The notes under the pieces: model-generated
Databases searched by the model: none
Told to the model about the DNA's origin: nothing
The model's input: the letters and a program-made list of their open reading frames with translations, nothing else
Source of the DNA: Lyngbya sp. HA4199-MV5
GTDB lineage: Bacteria; Cyanobacteriota; Cyanobacteriia; Leptolyngbyales; Leptolyngbyaceae
Assembly (NCBI GenBank): GCA_019359375.1
Contig: JAHHHL010000006.1
Coordinates: 1-64,000, forward strand
Reading direction: 5' to 3'
DNA length: 64,000 nucleotides
Shown: positions 25,938 through 37,433 of the stretch, piece after piece
How the letters are laid out: each line of letters begins with the position of its first letter
How positions within the stretch are numbered: position 1 is the first letter of the stretch
Position numbers and translations under genes: made by a program

Positions 25938-26062
25938 GGGGCTGTCATCAATTACGATTACACATCAGTTGCAGCAGGGGTTCCAGCCTCTAGCCTGGTG
26001 TGTTGGGGCGGGCGCGATGATGCTGATACTGCAAGGTTTCGGAGCTAATTGATGACGCGCCC
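25938..26062. mobile_element. MITE-like element (family M), copy 2
   Basis: The 125-base element has the same ends as copy 1 (GGGGCTGTCATCAATTA and TAATTGATGACGCGCCC) and TA on each side. It lies in the spacer between the divergent subtilase and DUF928 genes. Confidence 0.82.
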
Positions 26063-26212
26063 TAAGCTACTGGCAAAAAAGCTATTGGCAAAAAAGTGTC
26101 ATTGTTGGCGATGCTGATTGCCGAAATCTACATCACCTCTGACCATAAAGAGGCTGGTTTAATCGGTTGTTCTTCAGTAGTGTGGCAGTAACTTATCCCC
26201 CAATCAACTGAT

Positions 26213-27007
26213 ATGGCTCTGCATCCACGCTCCCAATCACATCGGTTCTGGACGGCTCCTAAGTCAACAGCGACCACCCAGCGTGCAACGGTTTTTGTCA
26301 GCGTTGCACTCCTCTTGTTTCTTACGATTACCCCTGCTGTTTTAGCAAGATACAAGCCCCCCAAGCCCTCTAGACCTTCTGGTACGACGATCGGAACGGT
26401 TGTGAGAGGCGAGGGTTCTTGTGAGGCAAAACCAACCGGATCACTGACTGCCCTTGCGCCTCTGAGTCACATCGGACAAACCACAGCAACGCGTCCAACC
26501 TTTGCCTGGTATGTGCCAGATCAGCAGTCGTATCCGATCGAGTTTCGTCTCTATGCCTACAGCAACAAACGTGACTACATAGTGGAGCAAAGGCAGAGCA
26601 CTCAAGGGGTCATGCAGTATACGCTGCCAAAAAAATACGCTGCTTTAACCCCTGGGCAAACGTATCTCTGGCAAGTAGCGCTTCGATGCGATTTAGGTGA
26701 CGATTCTAAGGATAAAGTCGTGCGGACAGAAGTGGAGGTTGTGGCAATGCCAGCCACGTTGCAAGCGTCTTTAGCCAAAACAGCCGATCGCTTGCAACGG
26801 GCTAACTTGTACGCCGAAGCTGGCTTCTGGTACGATGCGTTTGCTGAAGCCTTAGCAGTCGGCTCTAAAACAGCAGACTCGAAGGCAAAGTCGTTTATGA
26901 TTCCATTGCTAGAGGATTTAGTTGATGTGGAAGAGACAGGGACTTCTAAGGAAGTCAAACAGCAGCATAATCAACTCCGGCAAATAGTGGAAATTGAGCG
27001 ACAGTAA
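26213..27007 (+). CDS. DUF928 family protein
   Basis: The 264-residue protein has an N-terminal export segment (about 25-45, VFVSVALLLFLTITPAVLA) followed by the DUF928 domain: a basic Pro-rich stretch, GEGSCEAK, then ATRPTFAWYVP and the YTLPKKYAALTPGQTYLWQVAL segment. The C-terminal third is helical and resembles the helical-repeat end of the family (LYAEAGFWYDAFAEAL). DUF928 proteins are found mainly in cyanobacteria and often lie beside CHAT-domain genes; here the CHAT gene converges on it with a 21-base gap. The function of the family is unknown. Confidence 0.85.
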   Translation: MALHPRSQSHRFWTAPKSTATTQRATVFVSVALLLFLTITPAVLARYKPPKPSRPSGTTIGTVVRGEGSCEAKPTGSLTALAPLSHIGQTTATRPTFAWYVPDQQSYPIEFRLYAYSNKRDYIVEQRQSTQGVMQYTLPKKYAALTPGQTYLWQVALRCDLGDDSKDKVVRTEVEVVAMPATLQASLAKTADRLQRANLYAEAGFWYDAFAEALAVGSKTADSKAKSFMIPLLEDLVDVEETGTSKEVKQQHNQLRQIVEIERQ

Positions 27008-27028
27008 TCCTGGTTAGTGTAATCGTGG

Positions 27029-29647
27029 TTACTGCCAGTTGCCGACTAGCACAAACGGAGACCAGTAGGCAGGATGGGAAGAATCTGCATCGTTAATCAG
27101 CGCTTGCTGGGCTAACTGGAGCGCTTGAGCTTTATTGAAATTGACATCAGGCAGTTTGGCGTAGAAATCAGTGGCAAGTTTGGCGGTTGCGGCATCATTG
27201 ATTGACCACAGGGATGCCAACGCACTTCTTGCTCCCGCTTGAATCGCTACGCCCGCCAAGCCCAACGAGGATCGATCGTCTCCAACGGCTGTTTCGCAGG
27301 CAGTCAACGTCAGCAACTCCAGCGGTTCGCGGTTACGGGTTGTTTGGCGAATCAGGCGATCGAGTTCGTTCAGCTTTAGTTTCTGGCTGTTGCCCGTCAG
27401 AATGAAGGTATCGTCTGGATCGGTGCCAAATTTACCATGTGTCGCTAGATGAATAATGGGATAAACTGCCCGACTGAGTTCTTTTTGCATCCCAATGGGC
27501 GTGAAGGCATCATCCAGCAATTGCTTACTGCCAGGGATTTTTGCTTCAACGCCTGTAATCTCGTTGCTCACGTTGGTTAGCGCTGGGAACGTCTGGTTAT
27601 CCACGATCGCTTCCTTCGTTAAACCCAGCGCCAGCACTCGTAAACCACTGCGATTGAACGGTTTGACATCGATTGAACTGCGGCTGGGCGTGGTCGCAAT
27701 GGCATACTGTTGAATCAGAAATTTTTCGCCATCGTGTAGCGATGCCATCGGGACACTGCGTAAGATTCCATCTTGCACAAACACCAGCGTTTTGATGTTT
27801 GCCCGCTGCAGGTCATCAGCAAACGGACGAATCAGCCAATCGTATATCTGCTGCGATGGCTGAAGGTCGTATTCCAGGTCGCGATAACGCCGCAAGCCCT
27901 GGCGAAAAGACTTAATTTGGTCAATCAACGCTTGCCGCTTAATGTCATGAAGGACAAGTTTCTTCTGCTCATTGGGCAGGCTTAGAATTATGGCTGTTTG
28001 ATTGTCCAGGATAAACGTGTTGATGATGGCGGCAGTTGGATCCATCGCTTGTTCCTGGCTGGTCGGATTCGCGGCAACAATGACACAATCATTGCCAAAG
28101 TAGTTTTGCAATTCTGCCAGCCTGAGTGAGTCGATCGCCTCCAAAATGCCGTTGAAGTTTTCCTCGCTTTTCGATTCTTCGGTTTTAATTTGGGTGGCTT
28201 TCGTTTGAAGAGGCTGCTCCTGCTCCAGTCTGAGGGCAACAAGTTGGCGGTAAATAGGCTCGATCGTGTCGCGGAAGTCGAATTGCAGGTCGCGGTTGGC
28301 TAACAGAATATCGTCGCGGATGGTTTCTAAGGCAGCGATCGCACGTTGATAAGCCGCGATCGCCGCCTTATGCCGTCCTTGCTGCCGTAAAATGCGCCCA
28401 GTCTGCCACTCCCAGAGATACAGGCTATCGTTTGCCCTGGAGCGATCGGCGGCAAGTCGCGCTTGATCGGTTAATTGGAGTGCTTGCAGAATGTCACCAC
28501 GACACTCTTGCAGATGCCCCTGTGCGCCCAACACAAAGGATGCGGCACGCTGGTCGCTTAAGCGTTGTGCGGTGGCAGCAGCGTCTTTGAGCAGTGTTTC
28601 TGCTTGAGGCAGCAACGCCGCTTCCAAACAAGGACTACGCGATGACGGTTCCTTGATTGCAACAGGTTTCAATAATTGTGCCAAATCAATGGTTGCATAA
28701 ACGCGACTTTGGCTATCAGGCACTCGTGCCAGAACGGCTGTTGCCTGTCGATGAGCTTGCATTGCTGCTGTCGTTTTATCGGTACGGTAGTAGGCAGGAA
28801 TGGCGCTGATGAGCGATCGCAGTTCACCCGCTACATCTCTTTGGCTTTGAGCCAGTTGCAAACCCTGCTGAAACGATTGCAAGGCAATTTCGTCATGCTC
28901 CTTGCCGATCGTCGTGAATCGTCTTTCTTCTTGACTATCGCCCCGCTGATTGGCAGATTCGGCGCGACGGTAGTTCACCTGAGCGAGACTGCTGTAGGCA
29001 TTACCTAAACTATGAAGGGCTGCAATGCGGTAGGCGGGCGTGTCTGGCGCTAGTTCCAGACTGGCTTTTAGCAGCACGATCGCGGCGGGATAATCGCCGA
29101 GTAGCCGCTGAGCATCGCCCAAACTGCCCAATGCAGCGGCTTCACCCTTTTTGTCGTTGGCAGCACGCGCAAGCTGAAGGGCGCTTTCGGGCAAACAAGC
29201 TAACTGGTCGGTCGCCCGGAGTCGATTGAGTTCTTGTCCACATAGCAGGGCGATCGCTTTGCGGGCTTGCCCCAAGCTGCTGTAAACCTGTGCCTGTTCG
29301 GTGAGGCTACGTCCCAACGATTGCAAAGCTTTGGTCTGACGATAGTAAGCGGTGACTTGCTCCCATTGGTCGATCGCGGTATCACTTCGTCCCAGTTGCT
29401 GGTATGCCCGTGCCAGGTTTTCCTGAATAATGGCAGTGTTGGCGCGATCGTTTGGGTCTGCTTCTAGCGCTGCCTTCCAGCGGTCAACAGCCGTTTTGTA
29501 GTCGCCTGCCTGATAGCGATCGACCCCTTGCTGCACCAGTTGTGCAGGACTGACCGCTTGAGCCACCACAACACGACTTAGACTAAGGCACAGAATGATG
29601 CTAGCGATGAATAATCCAAGCAGACGGCAAACACGGCGATTGAGCAT
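27029..29647 (-). CDS. TPR-CHAT domain protein (caspase-like peptidase)
   Basis: Start 29647 gives 872 residues; the 48 upstream codons look non-coding. Residues 1-30 form a signal/anchor (RLLGLFIASIILCLSL). TPR repeats run from about 35 to 450 (for example YQAGDYKTAVDRWKAALEAD). The C-terminal CHAT domain (about 560-872) has the catalytic His in IHLATHGKFG and Cys in LTLTACETAVGD, followed by LAGVAIQAGARSALASLW. CHAT peptidases are related to caspases and separase. With the N-terminal export signal, the protein is probably periplasmic. It is convergent with the DUF928 gene, a common cyanobacterial pairing. Confidence 0.88.
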   Translation of the reverse strand: MLNRRVCRLLGLFIASIILCLSLSRVVVAQAVSPAQLVQQGVDRYQAGDYKTAVDRWKAALEADPNDRANTAIIQENLARAYQQLGRSDTAIDQWEQVTAYYRQTKALQSLGRSLTEQAQVYSSLGQARKAIALLCGQELNRLRATDQLACLPESALQLARAANDKKGEAAALGSLGDAQRLLGDYPAAIVLLKASLELAPDTPAYRIAALHSLGNAYSSLAQVNYRRAESANQRGDSQEERRFTTIGKEHDEIALQSFQQGLQLAQSQRDVAGELRSLISAIPAYYRTDKTTAAMQAHRQATAVLARVPDSQSRVYATIDLAQLLKPVAIKEPSSRSPCLEAALLPQAETLLKDAAATAQRLSDQRAASFVLGAQGHLQECRGDILQALQLTDQARLAADRSRANDSLYLWEWQTGRILRQQGRHKAAIAAYQRAIAALETIRDDILLANRDLQFDFRDTIEPIYRQLVALRLEQEQPLQTKATQIKTEESKSEENFNGILEAIDSLRLAELQNYFGNDCVIVAANPTSQEQAMDPTAAIINTFILDNQTAIILSLPNEQKKLVLHDIKRQALIDQIKSFRQGLRRYRDLEYDLQPSQQIYDWLIRPFADDLQRANIKTLVFVQDGILRSVPMASLHDGEKFLIQQYAIATTPSRSSIDVKPFNRSGLRVLALGLTKEAIVDNQTFPALTNVSNEITGVEAKIPGSKQLLDDAFTPIGMQKELSRAVYPIIHLATHGKFGTDPDDTFILTGNSQKLKLNELDRLIRQTTRNREPLELLTLTACETAVGDDRSSLGLAGVAIQAGARSALASLWSINDAATAKLATDFYAKLPDVNFNKAQALQLAQQALINDADSSHPAYWSPFVLVGNWQ

Positions 29648-29886
29648 AAGGAACGCTGCGATCGACAGGCTGAGTTTGTTCGTTGGGCAGATTGTAGCCT
29701 GAATTTTGGGTCGAAGTAGAATACCATGCCAATGATCATCCAACAGAAGGGTTGAGGTGCATAAGGATTGAGGTGACAGATATTCTGCCACTGAATGTCA
29801 CCCACTGAATGTCACATTGACGCAAAAAATCATTCAACGCATCATAGAGTCGGGAAATGGAAATTATATTGCTTGCTGTCTTTACT
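29648..29886. other. Control region of the TPR-CHAT gene
   Basis: No gene was found. The minus-strand promoter should lie here. A short duplicated GAATGTCAC (about 29791-29815) is visible. Confidence 0.35.
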
Positions 29887-30040
29887 GAGGATCATGAATT
29901 AAATAACTTCGACAACCTCAGCCTTTTAGCTGTACGGGCGCGGCATGCGGCAGATCACTCTGGACGAAGGCGAGGACTTTCTACCGCATGCCACGCCCCT
30001 ACGCACAGAATGACACCTTCATAAATCCGCGATCCTTAAC
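29887..30040 (-). repeat. Hairpin repeat family C, copy 2
   Basis: This is the reverse-oriented counterpart of 15077-15229, with CGGGCGCGGCATGCGGCAG and CTACCGCATGCCACGCCCC forming the long stem. It ends two bases before the ATG of the glycosyltransferase-like gene at 30043. It therefore forms that gene's immediate 5' leader and leaves no room for a normal ribosome-binding site. Confidence 0.8.
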
Positions 30041-30042
30041 GT

Positions 30043-31119
30043 ATGCCTCAACCCATCCTCTACATCGCCATCACCAATCACGGGTTTGGACATGCCACGC
30101 GTGCTGCCTCTGTCGCGGCGGAAATCCAGCGGCTCTGCCCTGAAATCTTGATCATCTTGGTGACGACGGCTCCTCGCTGGCTGCTAGAGGCATACATCCC
30201 CACCGATTTTATCCACCGTCCCAGAGCGTTTGATGTGGGCATTTTGCAGACGGATAGCGTCACGATGGAGCTACCTGCAACGCTAGAACGGCTCAAGGAG
30301 TTAAGGACGCAGCAAAATCGCCTGATTGCCTCTGAGGTGAATTTCATCAAGCAAAATCGGGTCGGGCTAATTTTGGCAGACATTCCACCGTTAGCAGCGC
30401 TGTTAGGAAAGGCGGCTCAAATCCCTTGCTGGATGATGAGCAATTTTGGCTGGGATTTTATCTACCGTCCCTGGGGTGGCGAATTTGTGGACATGGCAGA
30501 CTGGATTGCAGGGTGCTTTAGCAAGTGCGATCGCCTGTTTCGCCTGCCGCTGCATGAACCGATGAGCGCCTTTCCCACGATTACGGATGTTGGTTTAACG
30601 GGCGGCACACCCCGCTACAGCGTTGCACAACTGCGAGAAACCTTTGGGCTGAAGGCGAGTGTCGATCGCACCGTGCTCATGACCTTTGGCGGCTTGGGCT
30701 TGGCGCAGATTCCCTACCAAACTCTGCAACGGTTTGCCGATTGGCAGTTTCTCACGTTCGATCGCACCGCGCCCGATCTACCAAACCTGATCAAAATTAC
30801 CGACCACCACTATCGTCCCGTTGACCTCATGCCCGTGTGCGGACGACTGCTCTCTAAACCGGGCTACAGCACCTTTTCGGAAGCCTGCCGTTTGGGTACG
30901 CCGATCGTCTCCATCACCCGCGATGATTTTGCCGAAGCCGCCATTTTGCTCGATGGCATTCAAGACTACGTGCCATCGCAAATTCTCACGCCAACTGAGT
31001 TTTTTGACAGTCATTGGAACTTTTTGCAGCAACCATTGCAGCCACCACGATCGCAACCCGTGATCACAGACGGCAATCAAGCGATCGCTCAAGCAGTCAT
31101 TCAATACTTGATCCCTTAA
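30043..31119 (+). CDS. Glycosyltransferase-like protein (GT-B fold)
   Basis: The 358-residue soluble protein looks like a MurG/UGT-type GT-B enzyme. The N-terminal ITNHGFGHATRAASVAAEI corresponds to the Gly-rich GxGH loop that binds acceptor or nucleotide. The C-terminal half has VLMTFGGLGL and later LLSKPGYSTFSEACRLGTPIV, the donor-binding GPG-like segment. It resembles the N-terminal glycosyltransferase-like region of plant L-arabinokinases. The substrate is unknown. No operon partner is adjacent; repeat C precedes it and MITE copy 3 follows by 15 bases. Confidence 0.72.
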   Translation: MPQPILYIAITNHGFGHATRAASVAAEIQRLCPEILIILVTTAPRWLLEAYIPTDFIHRPRAFDVGILQTDSVTMELPATLERLKELRTQQNRLIASEVNFIKQNRVGLILADIPPLAALLGKAAQIPCWMMSNFGWDFIYRPWGGEFVDMADWIAGCFSKCDRLFRLPLHEPMSAFPTITDVGLTGGTPRYSVAQLRETFGLKASVDRTVLMTFGGLGLAQIPYQTLQRFADWQFLTFDRTAPDLPNLIKITDHHYRPVDLMPVCGRLLSKPGYSTFSEACRLGTPIVSITRDDFAEAAILLDGIQDYVPSQILTPTEFFDSHWNFLQQPLQPPRSQPVITDGNQAIAQAVIQYLIP

Positions 31120-31134
31120 TGGCTGATAGTTCTA

Positions 31135-31258
31135 GGGGCTGTCATCAATTAAGACTACACACCACTTGCAGCAAGGGTTCCAGCCCCTAGTTTGTTTGTC
31201 GGGACGGGCGCAGCAATGCTGATACCACAAGCTTTCGAGCTGAATTGATGACGCGCCC
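31135..31258. mobile_element. MITE-like element (family M), copy 3
   Basis: The 124-base element has ends GGGGCTGTCATCAATTA and TGAATTGATGACGCGCCC. Unlike copies 1 and 2, the right flank is TGG, so no TA duplication is visible. It is more diverged internally. Confidence 0.8.
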
Positions 31259-31675
31259 TGGCACTGCTTGCCCGAAAGCAATCTTAAGCTTTTGCTTGTA
31301 TTGGCTTGCATGGTTGTTTGTCTTTAAAGACAAAAAGGCTGCTATGGCGATGGGACTTTAATGGTCTTTTTCAAGCTTCGTTTAATTAGTGTAAATACGG
31401 AGTAAATCGTGGACTGATTGGTAATACATAGAAAAGCCAATTATTTGTCTGTAAATTTACTGGCTACGACTCTACTCCTTCATTTTACAATTTGCGATTG
31501 ACGAGCTTTAAACAACGATCAAAACTCAGCCAATCATGTTTAGAAATGCATTTCACATTGAAGAAACAACACATGAGATGAAGTTTTATATCACTCACAC
31601 AGTCCATACAAGTTCCATACATTTTCCCTTTAGCTTAGAGAAAAGTTGGAACCTGAGCCATGCATGTGTCGATTT
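31259..31675. other. Spacer upstream of the chemosensory operon
   Basis: No gene was found. A short perfect palindrome, TGTCTTTAAAGACA, lies near 31319-31332. The sequence becomes AT-rich towards 31600. The operon promoter may lie here or in the repeat that follows. Confidence 0.35.
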
Positions 31676-31769
31676 ACAGCAATTTTCAATCAAGTGAAGT
31701 ACAGATCCATGCAGCGAGTCAAAGAGTCAAGGGAGTAAGGTGTACCTCAGTAAATTAGAAAACGCTGTA
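31676..31769 (+). repeat. Family-A short inverted-repeat element, copy 2
   Basis: This 94-base copy is nearly identical to 437-530. It ends 41 bases before the cheY start, so it probably lies in the 5' untranslated region or promoter of the chemosensory operon. Confidence 0.85.
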
Positions 31770-31810
31770 TCGATCGCCCATTCTATTGATCGCTCGTTAA
31801 GAGAATCCGT

Positions 31811-32176
31811 ATGAAACAAATTTTAGTTGTGGATGATTCAACCTCGATGCGACGGATGGTGATGGCATCGTTGCGACAGGTGGAAGACATCAAGTTCTGT
31901 GAGGCAAGTAATGGGCTGGAGGCAATCGAACGGATTGCGCTGACTCCCATGAATCTGGTGATTCTGGATTTAAATATGCCGGATATGCATGGGCTGGAAG
32001 TGTTGAAATTTATCCGTCAACATCAAAGCTTCAGTCAGATTCCGGTGATTATTTTAACGACGAGAGGAGATGAGTCCAGCCAGAGTGAGGCGATCGCGGC
32101 TGGAGTCTCGCTTTACTGTACCAAACCGTTTAATCCCAGCGTATTTGCTGGACAAGTGATGGGGCTTTTACAGTAG
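31811..32176 (+). CDS. CheY/PatA-type single-domain response regulator
   Basis: The 121-residue protein is a stand-alone receiver. The acidic pocket is VDDST, the phosphoacceptor is Asp53 (VILDLNMPD), the switch Thr lies in ILTTRG and the Lys in CTKPF. It is first in the operon ahead of cheA and should be the phosphorylation target of that kinase, signalling to a motility motor (for example type IV pili) or another output. AAGAG lies about seven bases before the ATG. Confidence 0.92.
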   Translation: MKQILVVDDSTSMRRMVMASLRQVEDIKFCEASNGLEAIERIALTPMNLVILDLNMPDMHGLEVLKFIRQHQSFSQIPVIILTTRGDESSQSEAIAAGVSLYCTKPFNPSVFAGQVMGLLQ

Positions 32177-32264
32177 TTGTTGGTTGTTGGTTGTTGGTTG
32201 TTGGTTGTTGGTTGTTAGTGATTGGTTATTGGCGGCTGACCCCTGACCCCTGACCCCTGACCCC
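32177..32264. repeat. Heptamer tandem repeats between cheY and cheA
   Basis: About six copies of TTGTTGG (32177-32217) are followed by four copies of TGACCCC (about 32237-32264). These are short tandemly repeated sequences typical of filamentous cyanobacteria. They are not CRISPR: the units are too short and there are no spacers. Confidence 0.9.
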
Positions 32265-32289
32265 TACGAAAGATCAAGAGTCGTGTGTG

Positions 32290-34527
<2,238 letters not shown>

Positions 34528-34635
34528 AGGATAAAGTATAAAAATTTAGCTTTTAGCCTCCTGCCTTCTGCCTCCTGCCTCCTGCCTTCTGCCTCCTGCC
34601 TTCTTCATCAACACTCAAAACTCATAACTATTACT
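34528..34635. repeat. Low-complexity tract between cheA and cheW
   Basis: CTGCCTTCTGCCTCCTGCC-like units (about 34556-34605) fill the gap. The same class occurs at 10973, 51190 and 62180. Confidence 0.75.
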
Positions 34636-35094
34636 ATGTCCACCCCTCCCTCCGATCGCACCGAACACTTCATCCTCTTCGACCTGGCAGGGGCAATTTA
34701 TGCCGTTTCCAGTCATGTGGTGAAACAAATGGAAATGGTTGAAACCATTACGCCTGTGCCGAATACAACCCGGTTTATGGATGGTGTTGTGTTCTCGCGG
34801 GGACAGGTCATTCCGGTGATGAACTTGCGGGTGCGCTTTGGGTTTGAAAAAACGCCCTACGATGTGCGAACCCGTTTGATTGTGATTCAACTGGACAACC
34901 GCACGATCGGCTTAATTGTCGATACCGCCCGTGAATTTATCACGATTTCCGAAAGTGCCATCCAACCCCTACCCGAATCAATGTCCGAGCAAGTGGAAAA
35001 ATATCTCTCTGGCATCGCTAAATTGGACGATCGGCTCATTCTCATTTTGAATGTCCAACAACTACTTGACCTCGAATTGGTTGCTAGTTGTTAG
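34636..35094 (+). CDS. CheW coupling protein
   Basis: The 152-residue protein is a single CheW domain that bridges the MCP and CheA. Recognisable strands are [15 protein letters not shown], the loop [29 protein letters not shown], and [11 protein letters not shown]. It follows cheA and precedes the receptor, as expected for one signalling array. Its last codons run into a TTGTTAGTTG repeat. Confidence 0.92.
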   Translation: MSTPPSDRTEHFILFDLAGAIYAVSSHVVKQMEMVETITPVPNTTRFMDGVVFSRGQVIPVMNLRVRFGFEKTPYDVRTRLIVIQLDNRTIGLIVDTAREFITISESAIQPLPESMSEQVEKYLSGIAKLDDRLILILNVQQLLDLELVASC

Positions 35095-35320
35095 TTGTTG
35101 GTTGTTAGAAAAGGCAGGAGGCAGAGGGCAGAAGGCAGGAGGGCAGGAGAGGAAGCGACGGGGGCAGGGGAGGCAGGGGAAGCGAAGGAGTCAAAACTCA
35201 AAACTCTTACTCAAAACTCTCCCCCACTCCCTACTCCCTACTCCCTTCCAACTCAAAACTTCCCCTGCTTCCCCTATTCCCCCTTTCCCCCCTTCCCCGC
35301 TTTCCCCCTTCCCCACACCC
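35095..35320. repeat. Low-complexity tract upstream of the MCP gene
   Basis: GGCAGGAGGCAGAGGGCAG units switch to ACTCCCTACTCCC and TTCCCC units. The tract is open in the MCP frame back into cheW, so a longer protein could be drawn, but it would be translated repeat. AGGAG at 35321-35325 marks the true start that follows. Confidence 0.85.
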
Positions 35321-35329
35321 AGGAGATTT

Positions 35330-37408
35330 ATGGTTCTTTTCACCCGTAACGATCGCCAAACTCAGTTTCAAAACGATGTGCGTCAGATGCGCGATCGTGC
35401 CAGTCAGGTGATGCAGTCTGCTGATGACGTAGCAAAGCTTTCTAAAGAGGTAGCTGAAAACTCGGAGGCGCAGACCAGAGCGCTGGATGAGGCGGTGACG
35501 GGCATTAACCAGATGGCGGGGTCGTTGCGAGAAACGGCAGGACAGGCGGAATCGGTGACGACATCAAGTGAAGAAATGGTGTCGTCGGTGAATGAGATGG
35601 CAGCGTCGATCGAGCAGGTGACGGCAGGGGCGGTGAGTTTAGCCACGTCGGTCACTCAGATGACGGAATCTGCCAGGTTGACGACGACCTCGATTCGCGG
35701 GGTGACGGAGAGCAGCCAGGAAATGGCAACGTCCGCTGCGGGTGTCACCACATCAATTAATCAAATGGCGGGGTCGATTAAGAGCGTCAGCCGCGATACC
35801 GAAAATCTGGTGGCAGCGGTGAATGAAACAGCGGCTTCCATGGAGCAGATGACGCGCAGCATTCAAGAGGTAGAGACGATTACCGACAGCCTCAGCAGCA
35901 TGGCAGAACAGGCGACGGCTTCGACCAATGAAATGGCCGCGTCGATCGAGCAGGTAACGGGCACCACCGAAACGCTAACCGATAATGTGGAAGAGGTTTC
36001 AGCCTCGATCGAGGAACTGGCAACGTCGATTCAAGGGGTTGCCCAGAATGCGGTGCGGATTAATGCAGCAGTGGATGCGGCGGCGGCAAGTGCCGAGCAA
36101 CTCGATCGCTCGATTCGATCGGTGTCCTCCCTGACACAGCAAGCCGATACGGTCACGCACCGGATTACCAAAGATGCGGAGGTCAGCGGTGCCACCGTTC
36201 AGAAGTCGATTCAAGGGCTGAACCAGATGCGCGACTCGATGGTGCAGTCGGCGGCTGTGGTGCAGGAAATGGGCAAACGCACCGATGAAATTAGTGGCAT
36301 TGTGGAAACCATCAACCTGATTGCCGAACGCACCAATTTGCTGTCGCTGAATGCCTCGATCGAAGCGGCACGGGCAGGCGATGCCGGACGGGGGTTTGCA
36401 GTGGTGGCAGCGGAAATCCGCAATCTGGCAGAACGGGCGGCTCAGGCAACCACCGACATTGCCACCATCATCAAAGCGCAGCAAGAGGTGGTGCGGACAG
36501 CGGTTGATACGTCGAATGAAGGCTTGCGGGTGGCGGATGAAAACAGCCAACTGGCAGCAGAGGGCGCAACCGGGCTGAAAACCATCCTCACTGGCATTGA
36601 AGACACTACCCAACTGGTGAGCCAGATTACCCGCGCCTCTGAGGAGCAACTGGGGGCGGGGCAGGCAGTCGTGACCGCCATCAACACCGTGTCAGCCCAG
36701 GCAAAAGAAGCCGCCATCGCCATCGCCGAGCAGGCAAAATCAGCCCAGACGATCGTCCAATCGACTGCCCGGATGCGAAAGATTGCTCAAGAGTTGGCGC
36801 ATTCCATGGGCGAACAGGGGAAAGCCATGCGGGAAATTCTCAAAGCCTCTCAAACTACGGCAACGCTGGCAGTCCAATCGCGTAAGGCAATGGGCGAACA
36901 GGCAAAAGGCGTGAGTCAGGTGATGCAGGCAATGGATTCGATGCGGAAGGGAGCCAACGCCACCTCGCGGACGATCGCCGAGCAAACCACTGGCAGCGAT
37001 CTGGTGGCAAAGGAAGCAGAACGGCTGACCAAACTGATTACCAGCGTCACGCAGGCAATGGCAGAGCAATCCACCAACACCGAACAAGTCACAGTGGCAG
37101 TAGAGAACGTGCGCCAGCAAGCCGATCAAATTGCCAAAGCGATGGGTGAGCAATCCCGTGCTGGCAGAGAAATGACCGTGACGGTGCAAAGTATTGCCAA
37201 GCAAATTGGACTGATCAGCCGCGCCAACCGGGAACATTCGGCGGCGGCTACCACGCTGCTAACAGGCATGGGCACCATTCGGCAAGTGACCGATCGCAGC
37301 GCTCAGGGTATCAACGCCACCCAACAGGCAAGCGTCGGTTTGCAGTCACAACTGCGATCGCTCACCGACAGCCTCGATCAACTCAACTCCAACAGACAAT
37401 CCCGTTAA
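35330..37408 (+). CDS. Soluble methyl-accepting chemotaxis protein
   Basis: Start 35330 follows AGGAG and gives 692 residues ([13 protein letters not shown]). There is no transmembrane segment and no sensor domain of known type. Residues 20-330 are an unusually long coiled coil made of repeats of the form MAxSIEQVT/TxSxxEM. The conserved hairpin tip of the signalling domain follows: [20 protein letters not shown] and [18 protein letters not shown] (about 325-365). A second long coiled coil runs to the C-terminus. It should form a cytoplasmic array with CheW and CheA. The ligand, if any, is unknown; a partner protein such as the HEAT-repeat product downstream could supply input. Confidence 0.9.
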   Translation: MVLFTRNDRQTQFQNDVRQMRDRASQVMQSADDVAKLSKEVAENSEAQTRALDEAVTGINQMAGSLRETAGQAESVTTSSEEMVSSVNEMAASIEQVTAGAVSLATSVTQMTESARLTTTSIRGVTESSQEMATSAAGVTTSINQMAGSIKSVSRDTENLVAAVNETAASMEQMTRSIQEVETITDSLSSMAEQATASTNEMAASIEQVTGTTETLTDNVEEVSASIEELATSIQGVAQNAVRINAAVDAAAASAEQLDRSIRSVSSLTQQADTVTHRITKDAEVSGATVQKSIQGLNQMRDSMVQSAAVVQEMGKRTDEISGIVETINLIAERTNLLSLNASIEAARAGDAGRGFAVVAAEIRNLAERAAQATTDIATIIKAQQEVVRTAVDTSNEGLRVADENSQLAAEGATGLKTILTGIEDTTQLVSQITRASEEQLGAGQAVVTAINTVSAQAKEAAIAIAEQAKSAQTIVQSTARMRKIAQELAHSMGEQGKAMREILKASQTTATLAVQSRKAMGEQAKGVSQVMQAMDSMRKGANATSRTIAEQTTGSDLVAKEAERLTKLITSVTQAMAEQSTNTEQVTVAVENVRQQADQIAKAMGEQSRAGREMTVTVQSIAKQIGLISRANREHSAAATTLLTGMGTIRQVTDRSAQGINATQQASVGLQSQLRSLTDSLDQLNSNRQSR

Positions 37409-37433
37409 GGAATCCCCCTTTAAGGAACCCCCT

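Noticed and set aside
32177-32264. Possible CRISPR or origin iterons
   Set aside because: The units are contiguous heptamers with no spacers and no cas or dnaA gene nearby; they match the short tandem repeat class of cyanobacteria.
35999-36649. 216-codon minus-strand frame in the MCP gene
   Set aside because: It lies opposite the conserved signalling domain; the His/Cys/Arg-rich composition is typical of an antisense shadow.
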